From Silicimonas sp. (lineage in GTDB: Bacteria > Pseudomonadota > Alphaproteobacteria > Rhodobacterales > Rhodobacteraceae), in contig JAJEAC010000195.1 of NCBI GenBank assembly GCA_022824315.1, forward strand, positions 1 through 46,919: a stretch of 46,919 nucleotides of DNA, read 5' to 3'. Position 1 is the stretch's first letter; each line of letters starts with the position of its first letter. Under the pieces are notes generated by a model, which searched no databases, was not told the origin of the DNA, and saw only the letters and a program-made list of their open reading frames with translations. The position numbers and the translations under genes were made by a program. Of the stretch, positions 7,188 to 15,612 are shown piece after piece.

Positions 7188-8852
7188 CTATTCCTTCGCA
7201 AACCTGGCCGGTGCCCGACCGCGATACCGCGCCGTGAATTCTTCGTCGACCTCGGAGCCGTCCACGAGGAAAGGCAGGATGCCCTTGCGCTGTGATCGCC
7301 CGCGCATGGCCCTGATGTCGTCGTCGGATTTGGTCACGCGCTGCGCCAGCCGCCTGCCCCACCTGGCAAGGCAGCCGTAGAGCCGGTCGATCTCGTCTTG
7401 ATGCGAGTCTCCCTTGGCAAGGTCGTGAAACTCGTCCGGATCGGTTTCCAGATCGAAGAGCATTGGCCGAAAGCCTCCCTCGGCATGCATCATCTTGAAT
7501 CGGCCATCGAAGACCATGAAGAGTCGTGCGTCGCGCGGCTCAAGCCCGAGCTCTGTGCATTGCGGTGTTACGGAGAAGTCGTATTCGCTGATGACGAAGT
7601 CGCGCCACGCGGGGGATTCGCCGCGGATCAGCGGCAGGAGCGAGCGGCCCTCGATGACATGGTCGGGCACCTTGCCGCCCGCAAACTCCACGAATGTGGC
7701 GGCGACGTCGATGGACTCGACAAGAGCGTCACAGGTCTGGCCGCGGGTGTTGTCCGCCTCGGGGCGCGGGTCGTAGACGATGAGAGGGATCTTGACGCTT
7801 GGCTCGTGGAAGAGGTCCTTTTCGCCCAGCCAGTGATCTCCCAGGTAGTCGCCGTGATCCGATGTCAGAACGATCATCGTGCTGTCCATTCGATCCGTTG
7901 CCTCCAGGTGATCCAGCAACTTTCCCAACTGGTCGTCGCATTGCTTGATCAGGCCCATGTAGGCGCGAACCGCCTTTTGACGCGCCTCGTCATTCTGGAA
8001 CGCGGCGGCAATGCGATTTTCCATGTAGGCCCCGTACACCGGATGCGGGTCGTCTCGCTCGATGTCGTGGCGTCGCGGAGCCGGAACATGATTCGGTCCG
8101 TACATGGCGTGGTATGGGGCCGGCACGATGTAGGGCCAATGCGGCTTGATGTAGCTCAGATGCGCGCACCAGGGATCGGTCGCCTGGTCGATGAACCGGA
8201 TGGCCTCGCGCGTAAGCCAGGGCGTTTCGCTGTCCTGCTCGCGTATGTTGGCGGGCTTGTCCGAATTGGCGAGCATCCATCCGCTGGCGATCTCGTCTTC
8301 GTCGCTCCCGGCATTGGCGAAGTCGGCCCAGGGATTTGTGCCGGGGTAACCCTTAGACCTGAGGTATTCGTTGTAGGGAGAGTGCCTTTCGTCATAGTAC
8401 CCGTCCGGCCCCTCGCCCCAGAGGCCGTCGTCCCTGATCCAGGCATCAAAGCCGCACTCGGCCTGTCGCGCGCCTATCACGCTGTCCGGTGCAAGCCCGA
8501 GGCGCGCCATGCCCTCGGCATCCGCCTTCATGTGCGTCTTGCCGATCAACCAGCAACTCATGCCAAGGCGTCGCAGGTGGTCCCCAAGCGTCTGTTCACC
8601 GATCCTGATCGGAAACCCGTTCCACTGGGCGCCATGAGATGACACATAGCGGCCTGTATAGAAGCTCATCCGGGACGCGCCGCAGACAGGCGACTGGGCA
8701 TATGCGTTGTTGAACCGCACACCCATCGAGGCGACGCGATCAAAGTTCGGCGTGTGCAAGTGCGGGTGCCCGGCGCAACTCAGGTAGTCAAAGCGGAGCT
8801 GGTCATGCATGACGAAGAGAATGTTCTTCGCTGTCTTTCCGGTCTTGCTCAT
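7188..8852 (-). CDS. Sulfatase-superfamily hydrolase, phosphonate monoester hydrolase-like
   Basis: A 554-residue alkaline phosphatase/sulfatase superfamily enzyme. Metal-binding HDQLRFD follows the N-terminus. The active-site motif is SPVCGASRMSFYTGR with Cys57 and Arg61, a CxAxR version of the formylglycine signature. SDHGDYLGDHWLGEKD supplies further metal ligands, and the C-terminal part has the LFDLETDPDEFHDLA motif. The segments PAPYHAMYGPNHVPAP and YDF in the C-terminal third recall phosphonate monoester hydrolases such as the Rhizobium enzyme rather than choline sulfatases. No signal peptide is seen, so it should be cytoplasmic. Activity needs Cys57 converted to formylglycine; no maturase is in the window. 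The ATG at 8852 is chosen because upstream codons are unlike the family. Substrate (sulfate, phosphonate or phosphodiester) is open. Confidence 0.82.
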   Translation of the reverse strand: MSKTGKTAKNILFVMHDQLRFDYLSCAGHPHLHTPNFDRVASMGVRFNNAYAQSPVCGASRMSFYTGRYVSSHGAQWNGFPIRIGEQTLGDHLRRLGMSCWLIGKTHMKADAEGMARLGLAPDSVIGARQAECGFDAWIRDDGLWGEGPDGYYDERHSPYNEYLRSKGYPGTNPWADFANAGSDEDEIASGWMLANSDKPANIREQDSETPWLTREAIRFIDQATDPWCAHLSYIKPHWPYIVPAPYHAMYGPNHVPAPRRHDIERDDPHPVYGAYMENRIAAAFQNDEARQKAVRAYMGLIKQCDDQLGKLLDHLEATDRMDSTMIVLTSDHGDYLGDHWLGEKDLFHEPSVKIPLIVYDPRPEADNTRGQTCDALVESIDVAATFVEFAGGKVPDHVIEGRSLLPLIRGESPAWRDFVISEYDFSVTPQCTELGLEPRDARLFMVFDGRFKMMHAEGGFRPMLFDLETDPDEFHDLAKGDSHQDEIDRLYGCLARWGRRLAQRVTKSDDDIRAMRGRSQRKGILPFLVDGSEVDEEFTARYRGRAPARFAKE

Positions 8853-9066
8853 TCTGTCCCGAATTCCTTTATTCCGGCGCCGTTGGTGGCATGCGTCCCG
8901 ATGCTTCGCAAGCTGCGATTGGCCTGACGAACGCGAGCATTGCGCATGACGACTCTGCAGTGGATGGCTATGTTCTTGCGGGCCACGTTGTCGTTTTGGG
9001 AGGCCGCAGTGGTCGCGCACCGGTGATTGTCATTCGACACCGTCACCATCGAACAGGAGAATGCAA
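8853..9066. other. Divergent intergenic region of the catabolic island
   Basis: This 214-base gap separates the minus-strand hydrolase operon from the plus-strand SDR and must hold both promoters. I see only a small inverted repeat, TCGCA-AGC-TGCGA at 8906-8918, and the ribosome-binding AGGAG at 9055-9059. No promoter hexamers stand out and no regulator gene is encoded nearby. Confidence 0.4.
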
Positions 9067-9828
9067 ATGCGCCGGATTGTCGTAACCGCAGGTGCTTCCG
9101 GAATCGGGCGGGCGATCGCCGAGCGGTTCCTTTCCGAAGGCGATCAGGTTGCCGTCTGCGACATCGACGAGCGCACGGTCGCCGAATTCGCGTCGAAATG
9201 GCCGGCGGCGGTGACCGCAGTGGCGGACGTCACGTCAGAGACCGATATGGCAACGTTCCTGGGCGCAGTCGAAGCAGGTTGGGGCGGGGCCGACGTGGTC
9301 TGCGCCAATGCCGGCACGGGCGGGCCGGCCGGCCGGATCGAGGATCTGGACTACGGTGATTGGCAGCGCTGCGTGGCAACGAACTTGCATGGAAGCTTCC
9401 TGACATGCCGCTGGGCTGCGCGCGTGATGCGTGCCGAAAGGGCTGGCGTGATTGTCCTGACCTCCTCGACGGCCGGAATTGCAGGCTATCCGTTCAGGAG
9501 TCCCTACGCCGCCGCCAAATGGGCGCTTGTAGGCCTGACAAAGACCTTGGCGATGGAGCTTGGACCGGCGGGCGTTCGCGTCAATGCCGTTTGTCCCGGT
9601 GCGGTCGAGGGCGCGCGCATGGACAGGGTGGTCGCGATGGAAGCCGCTGCACGGGGTGTCGACGAAGCTGAAGTGCGGCGAAATCATGCGGCGGGCGTGT
9701 CGATGAAGACCTGGGTCTCGGCTGCAGATGTTGCAGGCACGGTCCATTTCCTGGCTTCGGACGCGGCATCGAGAATTTCCGGCCAGATACTTGCCGTGGA
9801 TGGTCATACCGAGACGCTCGCACCGTGA
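9067..9828 (+). CDS. SDR family oxidoreductase
   Basis: A 253-residue classical short-chain dehydrogenase. The cofactor loop reads TAGASGIG (7-14), where the usual first Gly is Ala; this variant occurs in active members. Asp32 after strand 2 suggests NAD(H), NAG is at 81-83, the catalytic serine lies in LTSSTAG (131-137), and Tyr147-xxx-Lys151 is in YAAAK. The C-terminus ISGQILAVDGH is typical. AGGAG at 9055-9059 lies seven bases before ATG 9067 and only one base before ATG 9061, so 9067 is taken as the start. Its end is 16 bases from the end of the convergent GMC oxidoreductase. The substrate is unknown; it probably shares a pathway with the flanking island genes. Confidence 0.85.
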   Translation: MRRIVVTAGASGIGRAIAERFLSEGDQVAVCDIDERTVAEFASKWPAAVTAVADVTSETDMATFLGAVEAGWGGADVVCANAGTGGPAGRIEDLDYGDWQRCVATNLHGSFLTCRWAARVMRAERAGVIVLTSSTAGIAGYPFRSPYAAAKWALVGLTKTLAMELGPAGVRVNAVCPGAVEGARMDRVVAMEAAARGVDEAEVRRNHAAGVSMKTWVSAADVAGTVHFLASDAASRISGQILAVDGHTETLAP

Positions 9829-9844
9829 GCAACGTCCGGAAGGA

Positions 9845-11509
9845 CTATCGTTGTCGGCCTTGCCAGTCGGGATGAATCCAGGGCTGGAGGTTGCTGGGCG
9901 CCAGAGGGGGGCGCCCGAGAATCGCGTCGGAGACCTTCTCGCCCACCATGATTGACGGCGCATTCAGGTTGCCGTTGGTGATCCTCGGAAAGACGGAGCT
10001 GTCCGCGAGCCGAAGCCCTTCGACCCCGATCACGCGGGCTTCCGCGTCCACGACCGCCATCGGATCATCCCGCCGCCCCATTCGCGCCGTGCCGCAGGGA
10101 TGGTAGGCGCTTTCGACATGATCCCGGATCACGGCATCGAGCTCGTCGTCGGTCTGGGCTTCGGATCCGGGCAGCAACTCCCGCCCATAGTATGGCGCGA
10201 ACGCCGGTTGAGCGAAGATTTCGCGTGTCAGCCGGATGCCGGTTCGGAAGTCCCTCCAGTCACTCTCATGGCTCATGTAGTTGAACCTGATTCGCGGCGG
10301 ATCCTTCGGGTCGGCAGACCGGAGCAGCACTTCGCCGCGGGAAAGGCTCCTCATCGGGCCGACATGGGCCTGAAAGCCGTGCATCCTCGCTGCCACCCTC
10401 CCGTCGTACCCAACTGCGATGGGCAGGAAATGGAACTGAAGGTCGGGATACTCGACTCCTGCCGCAGAGCGGATGAAGCCCGTGCTTTCGAACTGGTTCG
10501 AGGCGCCGGGGCCGCTGCGGGCGAGAAGCCAGCGCAAGGCCACATAGGCCTTTCCGGGGAGGTTCCAGTACTTGTAGAGGCTCACCGGCTGCGACGTCGC
10601 CGCCTGGACATAAAGCTCGAGGTGATCCTGAAGGTTCTGTCCGACGCCTCGCCGGTTCGCGACGGTCTCGATCCCGTGTTCGGCCAGATGTGCTGCAGGA
10701 CCTATGCCCGACAGCATGAGCAGCTTCGGAGAATTCAGGGACGAGGCCGACAGAATGACTTCGGAACGAGCGTGAATCACCTCGGTGCGTCCGGCGCGCT
10801 CGATCTCGATGCCGGTCGCCCGCGTGCCTTCAAAGGTGACTCGGTTCGCATGGGCACGGACCAGGCTGCAGTTTCCGGTCCGAAGCGCAGGTCTCAGATA
10901 GGCCTTGGCCGCCGACCATCGCGCTCCTTTCCAGATGGTCATCTCGAAGGCGCCGAAACCCTCCTGCTGGTGGCCGTTGAAGTCCAGGGTCACGGGATAG
11001 CCCGCTTGCCGGCCGGCTTCGACGAAGGCACGTGTCAGCGGATTGCGCCGCTGCCCGCGCGTGACGTGCAGCGGCCCTCCCCGGCCGCGCCAAGAGGCGG
11101 AGCCGCCGCGTCCGCCATCGTGCCAGTCTTCCATTCGCTGGAAATAGGGCAAGACGTCCGCGTAGCTCCAGCCATCCGCTCCAAGGTCACGCCAATGGTC
11201 GAAGTCACGCGCATGGCCGCGCACGTAGACCATCCCGTTGATGGAACTCGATCCGCCAATCACCTTGCCGCGTGGAGTTGCGATGCGCCGACCGCCGAGA
11301 TGTGGCTCGGGATCGCTTACGAGTCCCCAATCGTAACGGCGCATTCTCATTGGATAGCTGAGTGCGCCCGGCATGTTGATAAAAGGCCCGCGGTCGCTGC
11401 CGCCGTATTCCACGACGATGACCCGGCGACCGGCTTCGACGAGTCGGTACGCCAGTGCACAGCCGGCGCTGCCCGCGCCAACGATTACGTAGTCGGCCTC
11501 GATCGCCAT
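9845..11509 (-). CDS. GMC-family FAD oxidoreductase (choline/alcohol dehydrogenase-like)
   Basis: A 554-residue glucose-methanol-choline oxidoreductase. The N-terminal FAD-binding fold has [16 protein letters not shown] and an acidic residue ending the second strand (VVEYGG). [20 protein letters not shown] is GMC signature 1, and [18 protein letters not shown] is signature 2. The C-terminal active site has the catalytic His in [10 protein letters not shown] and the paired Asn in [15 protein letters not shown]. The family oxidises alcohols to aldehydes or further and passes electrons to the respiratory chain or oxygen. ATG 11509 is preferred because it directly precedes the FAD-binding strand and has GAGGG upstream. 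The codon context suggests a choline dehydrogenase-like enzyme, but no betB or choline transporter is nearby, so specificity is open. Confidence 0.9.
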   Translation of the reverse strand: MAIEADYVIVGAGSAGCALAYRLVEAGRRVIVVEYGGSDRGPFINMPGALSYPMRMRRYDWGLVSDPEPHLGGRRIATPRGKVIGGSSSINGMVYVRGHARDFDHWRDLGADGWSYADVLPYFQRMEDWHDGGRGGSASWRGRGGPLHVTRGQRRNPLTRAFVEAGRQAGYPVTLDFNGHQQEGFGAFEMTIWKGARWSAAKAYLRPALRTGNCSLVRAHANRVTFEGTRATGIEIERAGRTEVIHARSEVILSASSLNSPKLLMLSGIGPAAHLAEHGIETVANRRGVGQNLQDHLELYVQAATSQPVSLYKYWNLPGKAYVALRWLLARSGPGASNQFESTGFIRSAAGVEYPDLQFHFLPIAVGYDGRVAARMHGFQAHVGPMRSLSRGEVLLRSADPKDPPRIRFNYMSHESDWRDFRTGIRLTREIFAQPAFAPYYGRELLPGSEAQTDDELDAVIRDHVESAYHPCGTARMGRRDDPMAVVDAEARVIGVEGLRLADSSVFPRITNGNLNAPSIMVGEKVSDAILGRPPLAPSNLQPWIHPDWQGRQR

Positions 11510-11714
11510 CGTGCCATCGCCCTCGCAGACTCCGTCACGTGACGGGTCGCTGCCGCCGGACCCCGACATGCGTACCGTCAAGAAACGGCAACGCAATGCG
11601 TTTGGCCATGTGGGTCATACGCGCCTCCGCCGCGAGACTTGCAGTAGGAATGCCGCGCAAACTCATGGCCCGGCTTGCGGCACGTTGCAAGGATAGAGTC
11701 CGACGGGCACTGAC

Positions 11715-11745
11715 AAAAAAAGGGACCGATCAAATTCGGTCCCTT
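11715..11745 (-). terminator. Intrinsic terminator downstream of the DUF1127 gene
   Basis: AAGGGACCGA at 11720-11729 and TCGGTCCCTT at 11736-11745 form a perfect 10-base stem with a 6-base loop. On the minus strand it is followed at once by a run of T (A-run at 11715-11721 on the plus strand). It lies about 50 bases after the stop of the DUF1127 gene and upstream of the GMC gene, so it isolates the two. It is the clearest rho-independent terminator in the window. Confidence 0.85.
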
Positions 11746-11795
11746 CGGGATTCCCTGCATTCCCGATCTGGCGAGCGCCAGAGGCCGAAATCGCC

Positions 11796-11996
11796 TTATC
11801 TGCGTCCAAGGCAGATCGAGTCGATGTCGCCGGGGGAAATGCCGATGTCGTCAAGTTCGTGGGGGCTCAGCCTGGACAGGACGGCGCGCGTGCGGCGTGC
11901 CTTGTTCCAGTGAATGACACCCGAGACAAGCCCGGACAGGGACATTGGTGTGCCGCTGATATTGGCGGCGTTGCTGCGATTCATGGTGATGGCCAT
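11796..11996 (-). CDS. DUF1127 (YjiS-like) small protein
   Basis: A 66-residue basic protein ending in the DUF1127 signature: RTRAVLSRLSPHELDDIGISPGDI, an Arg-rich helix followed by L-hELDDIGhsR/P-type residues. In alphaproteobacteria such small proteins have been tied to RNA turnover and to phosphate and carbon metabolism, but the role of this one is not known. A strong AGGAG (CAGAAAGAGGAGATC) precedes ATG 11996 at suitable spacing. It is monocistronic, with a divergent neighbour (ruvC) and its own intrinsic terminator, which fits a highly expressed stress-responsive small gene. Confidence 0.85.
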   Translation of the reverse strand: MAITMNRSNAANISGTPMSLSGLVSGVIHWNKARRTRAVLSRLSPHELDDIGISPGDIDSICLGRR

Positions 11997-12135
11997 GGCC
12001 GATCTCCTCTTTCTGGCGTTGCGTTTCGAGTCGCAATTAGAAGCCCGGCATGGACCGGACAAGTCTCAAAATCCGCATGTCCCGTATGCAGGAATCGCAT
12101 AGCTCCAGTACTGCCGTAACCTGCCAATATGATTG

Positions 12136-12164
12136 AAAAAAATCGACATGTCTGGTGTCGATTT
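12136..12164 (-). terminator. Terminator-like hairpin with T-run on the minus strand, no assigned gene
   Basis: AAATCGACA (12140-12148) and TGTCGATTT (12156-12164) form a perfect 9-base stem with a 7-base loop. The plus strand has seven A at 12136-12142, so the minus-strand transcript would end in a stem followed by a U-run, as in an intrinsic terminator. No coding gene on the minus strand leads into it. It could end a short RNA started inside the ruvC leader or block antisense transcription towards the DUF1127 gene. Confidence 0.5.
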
Positions 12165-12232
12165 CGGACCCGGGCGGACAGGCTCAAAAGGCGGGGCGCG
12201 GGCGTTGGCGAATGATTGCCCGCAAGGCGCCC

Positions 12233-12274
12233 CTGCCAAAATTCTTGGCAGATATTCACGTTTTGTGCTAATTT
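12233..12274 (+). promoter_or_regulatory. Candidate ruvC promoter with overlapping inverted repeat
   Basis: CTGCCAA (12233-12239) and TTGGCAG (12245-12251) are perfect 7-base inverted arms around AATTC. The right arm contains TTGGCA, a five-of-six match to the -35 consensus. After 18 bases comes TAATTT (12269-12274), a weaker -10, about 32 bases before the ruvC start. A repressor bound to the repeat would cover the -35. It does not resemble the alphaproteobacterial SOS box GAAC-N7-GTTC, so the usual LexA control of ruv genes is not evident. Confidence 0.4.
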
Positions 12275-12305
12275 CCAGTCGAGGTCAGCAGAGCAGGTCA
12301 GGAAA

Positions 12306-12791
12306 ATGCGTGTTATGGGACTGGATCCGGGGCTTCGCGCCCTTGGATGGGGCGTCATCGAGACTTCCGGATCGCGGCTGTCTCACGTGGCGAACGGCAT
12401 CTGTCGGACAGGGACGGGGCCGCTCGGGACTCGGCTTGTGTCATTGTTCGAGCAGCTTACCGTGGTTTGGGAGCGACACGCACCGGACGGGGCGGCGGTG
12501 GAACACACTTTCGTCAACAAGGATGGTGCGTCCACACTCAAGCTGGGACAGGCGCGGGGCATCGCCATGCTGGTGCCGGCACTGGCGGGCGTCGAGGTTG
12601 GGGAATATGCCCCCAATGCCGTGAAGAAGGCGGTCGTCGGTGTCGGGCACGCCGACAAGCGACAGATCGAGCACATGGTTCGGCTGCAACTGCCGGGAGT
12701 GCAAATATCCGGGCAGGACGCCGCGGATGCTCTCGCCGTCGCGATCTGCCATGCGCACATGTCCCAAAGCCGCGCCATGGTGTTGGCATGA
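12306..12791 (+). CDS. ruvC: Holliday junction resolvase RuvC
   Basis: A 161-residue endonuclease that cuts Holliday junctions symmetrically at the end of recombinational repair. The four acidic catalytic residues are present at the same numbers as in E. coli: Asp7 (MGLDPG), Glu66 (AVEHTF), Asp138 and Asp141 (GQDAADALA). The start ATG 12306 puts Asp7 in place; the frame is open further upstream but without family similarity. The stop overlaps the ruvA start as ATGA, so translation of the resolvase and of the branch-migration motor is coupled. The C-terminal tail is short, as in many alphaproteobacteria. Confidence 0.96.
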   Translation: MRVMGLDPGLRALGWGVIETSGSRLSHVANGICRTGTGPLGTRLVSLFEQLTVVWERHAPDGAAVEHTFVNKDGASTLKLGQARGIAMLVPALAGVEVGEYAPNAVKKAVVGVGHADKRQIEHMVRLQLPGVQISGQDAADALAVAICHAHMSQSRAMVLA

Positions 12792-13453
12792 TCGGGCGCT
12801 TGTCCGGCAGGATTGACTATCGCGCAAGCGATCACGTGCTTCTGGACGTTGGTGGCGTGGGATATGTCGTGTTCGTGAGCGCGCGGACGCTGGCGGCACT
12901 GCCCGGGACCGGTGAGGCGGCGTCACTCTATACGGATCTCCTCGTGCGCGAGGATCTCTTGCAGCTCTTCGGGTTCACGACGCCAGTGGAGCGTGAGTGG
13001 CACAGGCTCCTGATGGGTGTTCAGGGAGTAGGGGCTCGGGCCTCCATGGCGATTCTCGGAACATTGGGACCTGACGCCGCGGCACGTGCGATCGCCCTCG
13101 GGGACTGGGCGTCGATCAGGGCAGCGCCGGGCGTGGGTCCCAAGATCGCGCAGAGGGTCGTGAACGAGCTCAAGGGCAAGGTGCCCGACATGATGGTGAT
13201 GCAGGGAGGCGCCCCACCCGAATCTGACGCCCGTTCTGACGCCCGTTCGGACGCCCGTTCGGACGTCGGGTCGGTAACGGATCCGGTGGCTGGAGCGGCT
13301 TGGCAAGCAGAAGCGCTTTCTGCACTTCGGAATCTCGGCTACGCTCCCGGAGAGGCGTCAACGGCAGTAGCCGAGGCGGCTGGAATGACCGAAGGGGCGG
13401 ACACCGCAGCGCTGATCCGCGAGGCATTGAAAAGATTGGCCCCGAAAGCATGA
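12788..13453 (+). CDS. ruvA: Holliday junction branch-migration protein RuvA
   Basis: A 221-residue protein that binds four-way junctions as a tetramer and loads the RuvB motors. Domain I (OB fold) is about residues 1-63 (MIGRLSGRI start). Domain II has the helix-hairpin-helix pair ([14 protein letters not shown] and [19 protein letters not shown]). A flexible linker spans about 140-170, and domain III (about 172-221, [16 protein letters not shown]) contacts RuvB. The linker contains four imperfect copies of a 12-base unit encoding SDAR/SDVG, which makes it longer and more charged than usual. It starts within the ruvC stop codon and is followed 64 bases later by ruvB. Confidence 0.95.
   Translation: MIGRLSGRIDYRASDHVLLDVGGVGYVVFVSARTLAALPGTGEAASLYTDLLVREDLLQLFGFTTPVEREWHRLLMGVQGVGARASMAILGTLGPDAAARAIALGDWASIRAAPGVGPKIAQRVVNELKGKVPDMMVMQGGAPPESDARSDARSDARSDVGSVTDPVAGAAWQAEALSALRNLGYAPGEASTAVAEAAGMTEGADTAALIREALKRLAPKA
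13223..13270 (+). repeat. Four 12-base tandem repeats inside the ruvA linker
   Basis: The unit TCTGACGCCCGT occurs at 13223 and 13235, TCGGACGCCCGT at 13247, and a diverged copy TCGGACGTCGGG at 13259. They encode [16 protein letters not shown] at RuvA residues 146-161, in the unstructured linker between domains II and III. In-frame 12-base units can change number by slippage without breaking the protein. Confidence 0.9.
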
Positions 13454-13504
13454 ATCCTTATCCGGATAGCACGTTTCAGTGCCGGCGCCTTCGTGGCGTT
13501 CGCC

Positions 13505-13510
13505 AGGAGG
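13505..13510 (+). promoter_or_regulatory. Shine-Dalgarno site that sets the ruvB start at GTG
   Basis: AGGAGG at 13505-13510 is a perfect anti-16S match. GTG 13518 lies seven bases downstream, the usual distance, and GTG 13515 only four. No ATG near here fits the family N-terminus, so ruvB starts with GTG. Confidence 0.7.
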
Positions 13511-13517
13511 GCCTGTG

Positions 13518-14540
13518 GTGAGCGAGCCGGATCCGACCCTTCGCCCAGAAGCAAGACCTGAGGATGCAGACCGTGCGCTCCGGCCCAGAATGCTTGATGA
13601 CTTCATTGGGCAAGCGGACGCGAGGGCGAACCTGCGCGTGTTCATCGAAAGCGCGAAGCAGCGCCGCGAGGCGATGGACCATGCCCTGTTTCACGGCCCG
13701 CCGGGGCTTGGCAAGACGACTCTTGCCCGGATAATGGCGCGCGAATTGGGGGTAAATTTCCGCATGACTTCCGGGCCCGTTCTTGCAAAGGCGGGAGATC
13801 TTGCGGCGATCCTGACGAACCTCGATGCACGCGATGTCCTATTCATCGACGAGATTCACCGGTTGCATCCGGCGGTGGAAGAGGTGCTCTACCCCGCTAT
13901 GGAGGATTTCGAGCTTGATCTCGTGATCGGCGAGGGGCCTGCCGCGCGGACGGTTCGAATCGAGTTGCAGCCGTTCACGCTCGTGGGCGCCACAACCCGC
14001 TTGGGACTTCTGACCACGCCCCTGCGCGACCGGTTCGGGATTCCCGTCCGGTTGCAATTCTACTCGGACGACGAGCTCCACGAGATCGTCTCGCGCGGCG
14101 CCCGCCTCATGGGGGTCGAGACTGGCGAAGGCGGTGCCCACGAGATTGCGCGCCGCGCACGCGGCACACCGAGAATTGCGGGCCGGCTGCTGCGGCGGGT
14201 CGTGGACTTCGCCATTGTCGAATCGGACGGTCGACTGACGCGCGAACTGGCGGACGGGGCGTTGACCAGGCTGGGCGTTGACGGCCGGGGACTTGACGGC
14301 GCGGACAGGAAATATCTCTCCTTGATCGCGGAAAACTACCAAGGCGGACCCGTCGGCGCGGACACGATCTCTGCGGCAATGTCGGAAAGCAGGGATGCGA
14401 TCGACGAGGTCATCGAGCCGTATCTGCTTCAACAGGGCCTGATTCAGAGAACGCCGCGAGGCCGGATGCTGACCGCCAATGCCTGGAAGCACCTGGGTCT
14501 CTCTCCCCCTGATTCATCCAGGCAGGGTGTGCTGCTCTGA
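13518..14540 (+). CDS. ruvB: Holliday junction branch-migration ATPase RuvB
   Basis: A 340-residue AAA+ motor that drives branch migration with RuvA. The N-terminal [12 protein letters not shown] precedes Walker A GPPGLGKT (60-67) and Walker [10 protein letters not shown] (around 108-116). Sensor 1 lies in [19 protein letters not shown] with the arginine finger, and sensor 2 in [17 protein letters not shown]. The C-terminal winged helix ends near [17 protein letters not shown], the DNA-binding wing. The start is GTG 13518, set by the AGGAGG at 13505. It closes the ruvCAB cluster and is followed by 235 bases with no recognised gene before a convergent minus-strand gene. Confidence 0.96.
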   Translation: MSEPDPTLRPEARPEDADRALRPRMLDDFIGQADARANLRVFIESAKQRREAMDHALFHGPPGLGKTTLARIMARELGVNFRMTSGPVLAKAGDLAAILTNLDARDVLFIDEIHRLHPAVEEVLYPAMEDFELDLVIGEGPAARTVRIELQPFTLVGATTRLGLLTTPLRDRFGIPVRLQFYSDDELHEIVSRGARLMGVETGEGGAHEIARRARGTPRIAGRLLRRVVDFAIVESDGRLTRELADGALTRLGVDGRGLDGADRKYLSLIAENYQGGPVGADTISAAMSESRDAIDEVIEPYLLQQGLIQRTPRGRMLTANAWKHLGLSPPDSSRQGVLL

Positions 14541-14775
14541 AACGTGCGCATGATGCGCGGCGGCCCCGGAGACGGAGACCGGATTGCGGCTTCTGGACTG
14601 CGATCCGAGATCGTCACGGTCTCGCAGACATGCGCATCAGTCCCATCCAATGTGCCCATGGCCGCGCGTCGTGATCCGGCTTTTCCCTATGAGCGGCGAT
14701 TGCGCGCTGAGCGAACGCGGTGCCTTGTCCAGCGCGCTGCCGGTTCCGTCCTTGTGTCTCACGGGCAGGGAGCAG

Positions 14776-15132
14776 TCACGCAGAGTAGCATGACACCGCT
14801 TTGCAGACCTTGCCATCCGCATCGAACTCAAAGTACTCCGCTGTCCGCCCTTTTCGAGCGTTGTCATAATGCAGGGTAAATCCTTGAACACCCATCAACA
14901 CCTCGCGAAAGGTGAATCGCAGGGCGGGGTTCTTGCCCAGGCCAGTTTGAACATAGGTTCTGAGTGTTGCGCGATCACGGATTACGCCGTCGGACCCGGG
15001 TATTCTCTCCAGGACCAACGGAGAGCAATAGTGCAGCGATTCTGCGTAGTGTGAGATGATCCGATCCAGATCATGCGCGTTCCACGCCTCGGTCCACTCT
15101 GTGGCGAAATCCATTGCAGCGTCGAAATCCAT
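14776..15132 (-). CDS. NTF2-like / SnoaL-like small protein, function unknown
   Basis: A 118-residue protein with the pattern of the nuclear transport factor 2 fold: an N-terminal helix containing WTEAWNAHDLDRIISHYAE, then alternating strands ending in GRTAEYFEFDADGKVCKAVSCYS. The family includes ketosteroid isomerase-like enzymes and ligand-binding proteins, and the substrate cannot be read from the sequence. GGGGG lies just before ATG 15132. It is read against both flanking operons (ruvCAB and ybgC-tol), in a region where these two blocks are usually close together in relatives, so it may be a later insertion. Confidence 0.7.
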   Translation of the reverse strand: MDFDAAMDFATEWTEAWNAHDLDRIISHYAESLHYCSPLVLERIPGSDGVIRDRATLRTYVQTGLGKNPALRFTFREVLMGVQGFTLHYDNARKGRTAEYFEFDADGKVCKAVSCYSA

Positions 15133-15612
15133 GTTCTGCCCCCTAATCAGCCCCGCTGCCGGACCGGCCCCCAGGGAAGCACCCGAGCGTCCCTGCAAAT
15201 GGAAGGTCCGGGCAGGCGAGGCAAATCCTGTTGCAATCGACTGCCGAATTCGCCGTATGTGATGGGAGACCATTCGCGTGACGGTGCCATGGTGGTGCGG
15301 AGGGACGTTGGCGGCTGGTGCAGGCGAAGGCGCACGAACCGGTACTGGCTGAACCGGCGGTCTTGCGATTTCCGAACGTGCCGAATGATGCAATCTTGCA
15401 ATCCGTGCCCCTGGAGAGAGAGTGACTCGTGGAAGAAATGGACTTGATGCGGGTCGCACGGCCCAGCGTGAATCCGGTCACGTAGAAGCAGGAACCGAAT
15501 GGCATTGCTGAACGGCATTTGTGAGCTATACGCAGGCGTGCAAGGGTTTCGGAGGGCGGTTGCAGGTGTCTGGTCGTGGCCCATCGGGACCCATACGAAG
15601 TGAAGGAGTCGC
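15133..15612. other. Gene-free 480-base stretch between the NTF2-like gene and ybgC
   Basis: No convincing coding frame is present; open frames on both strands have no family resemblance. It must hold the promoter of the ybgC-tol-pal operon and that of the NTF2-like gene. A direct repeat of GCAATC occurs at 15390-15395 and 15398-15403. No hexamer pair is good enough to call. Confidence 0.5.
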
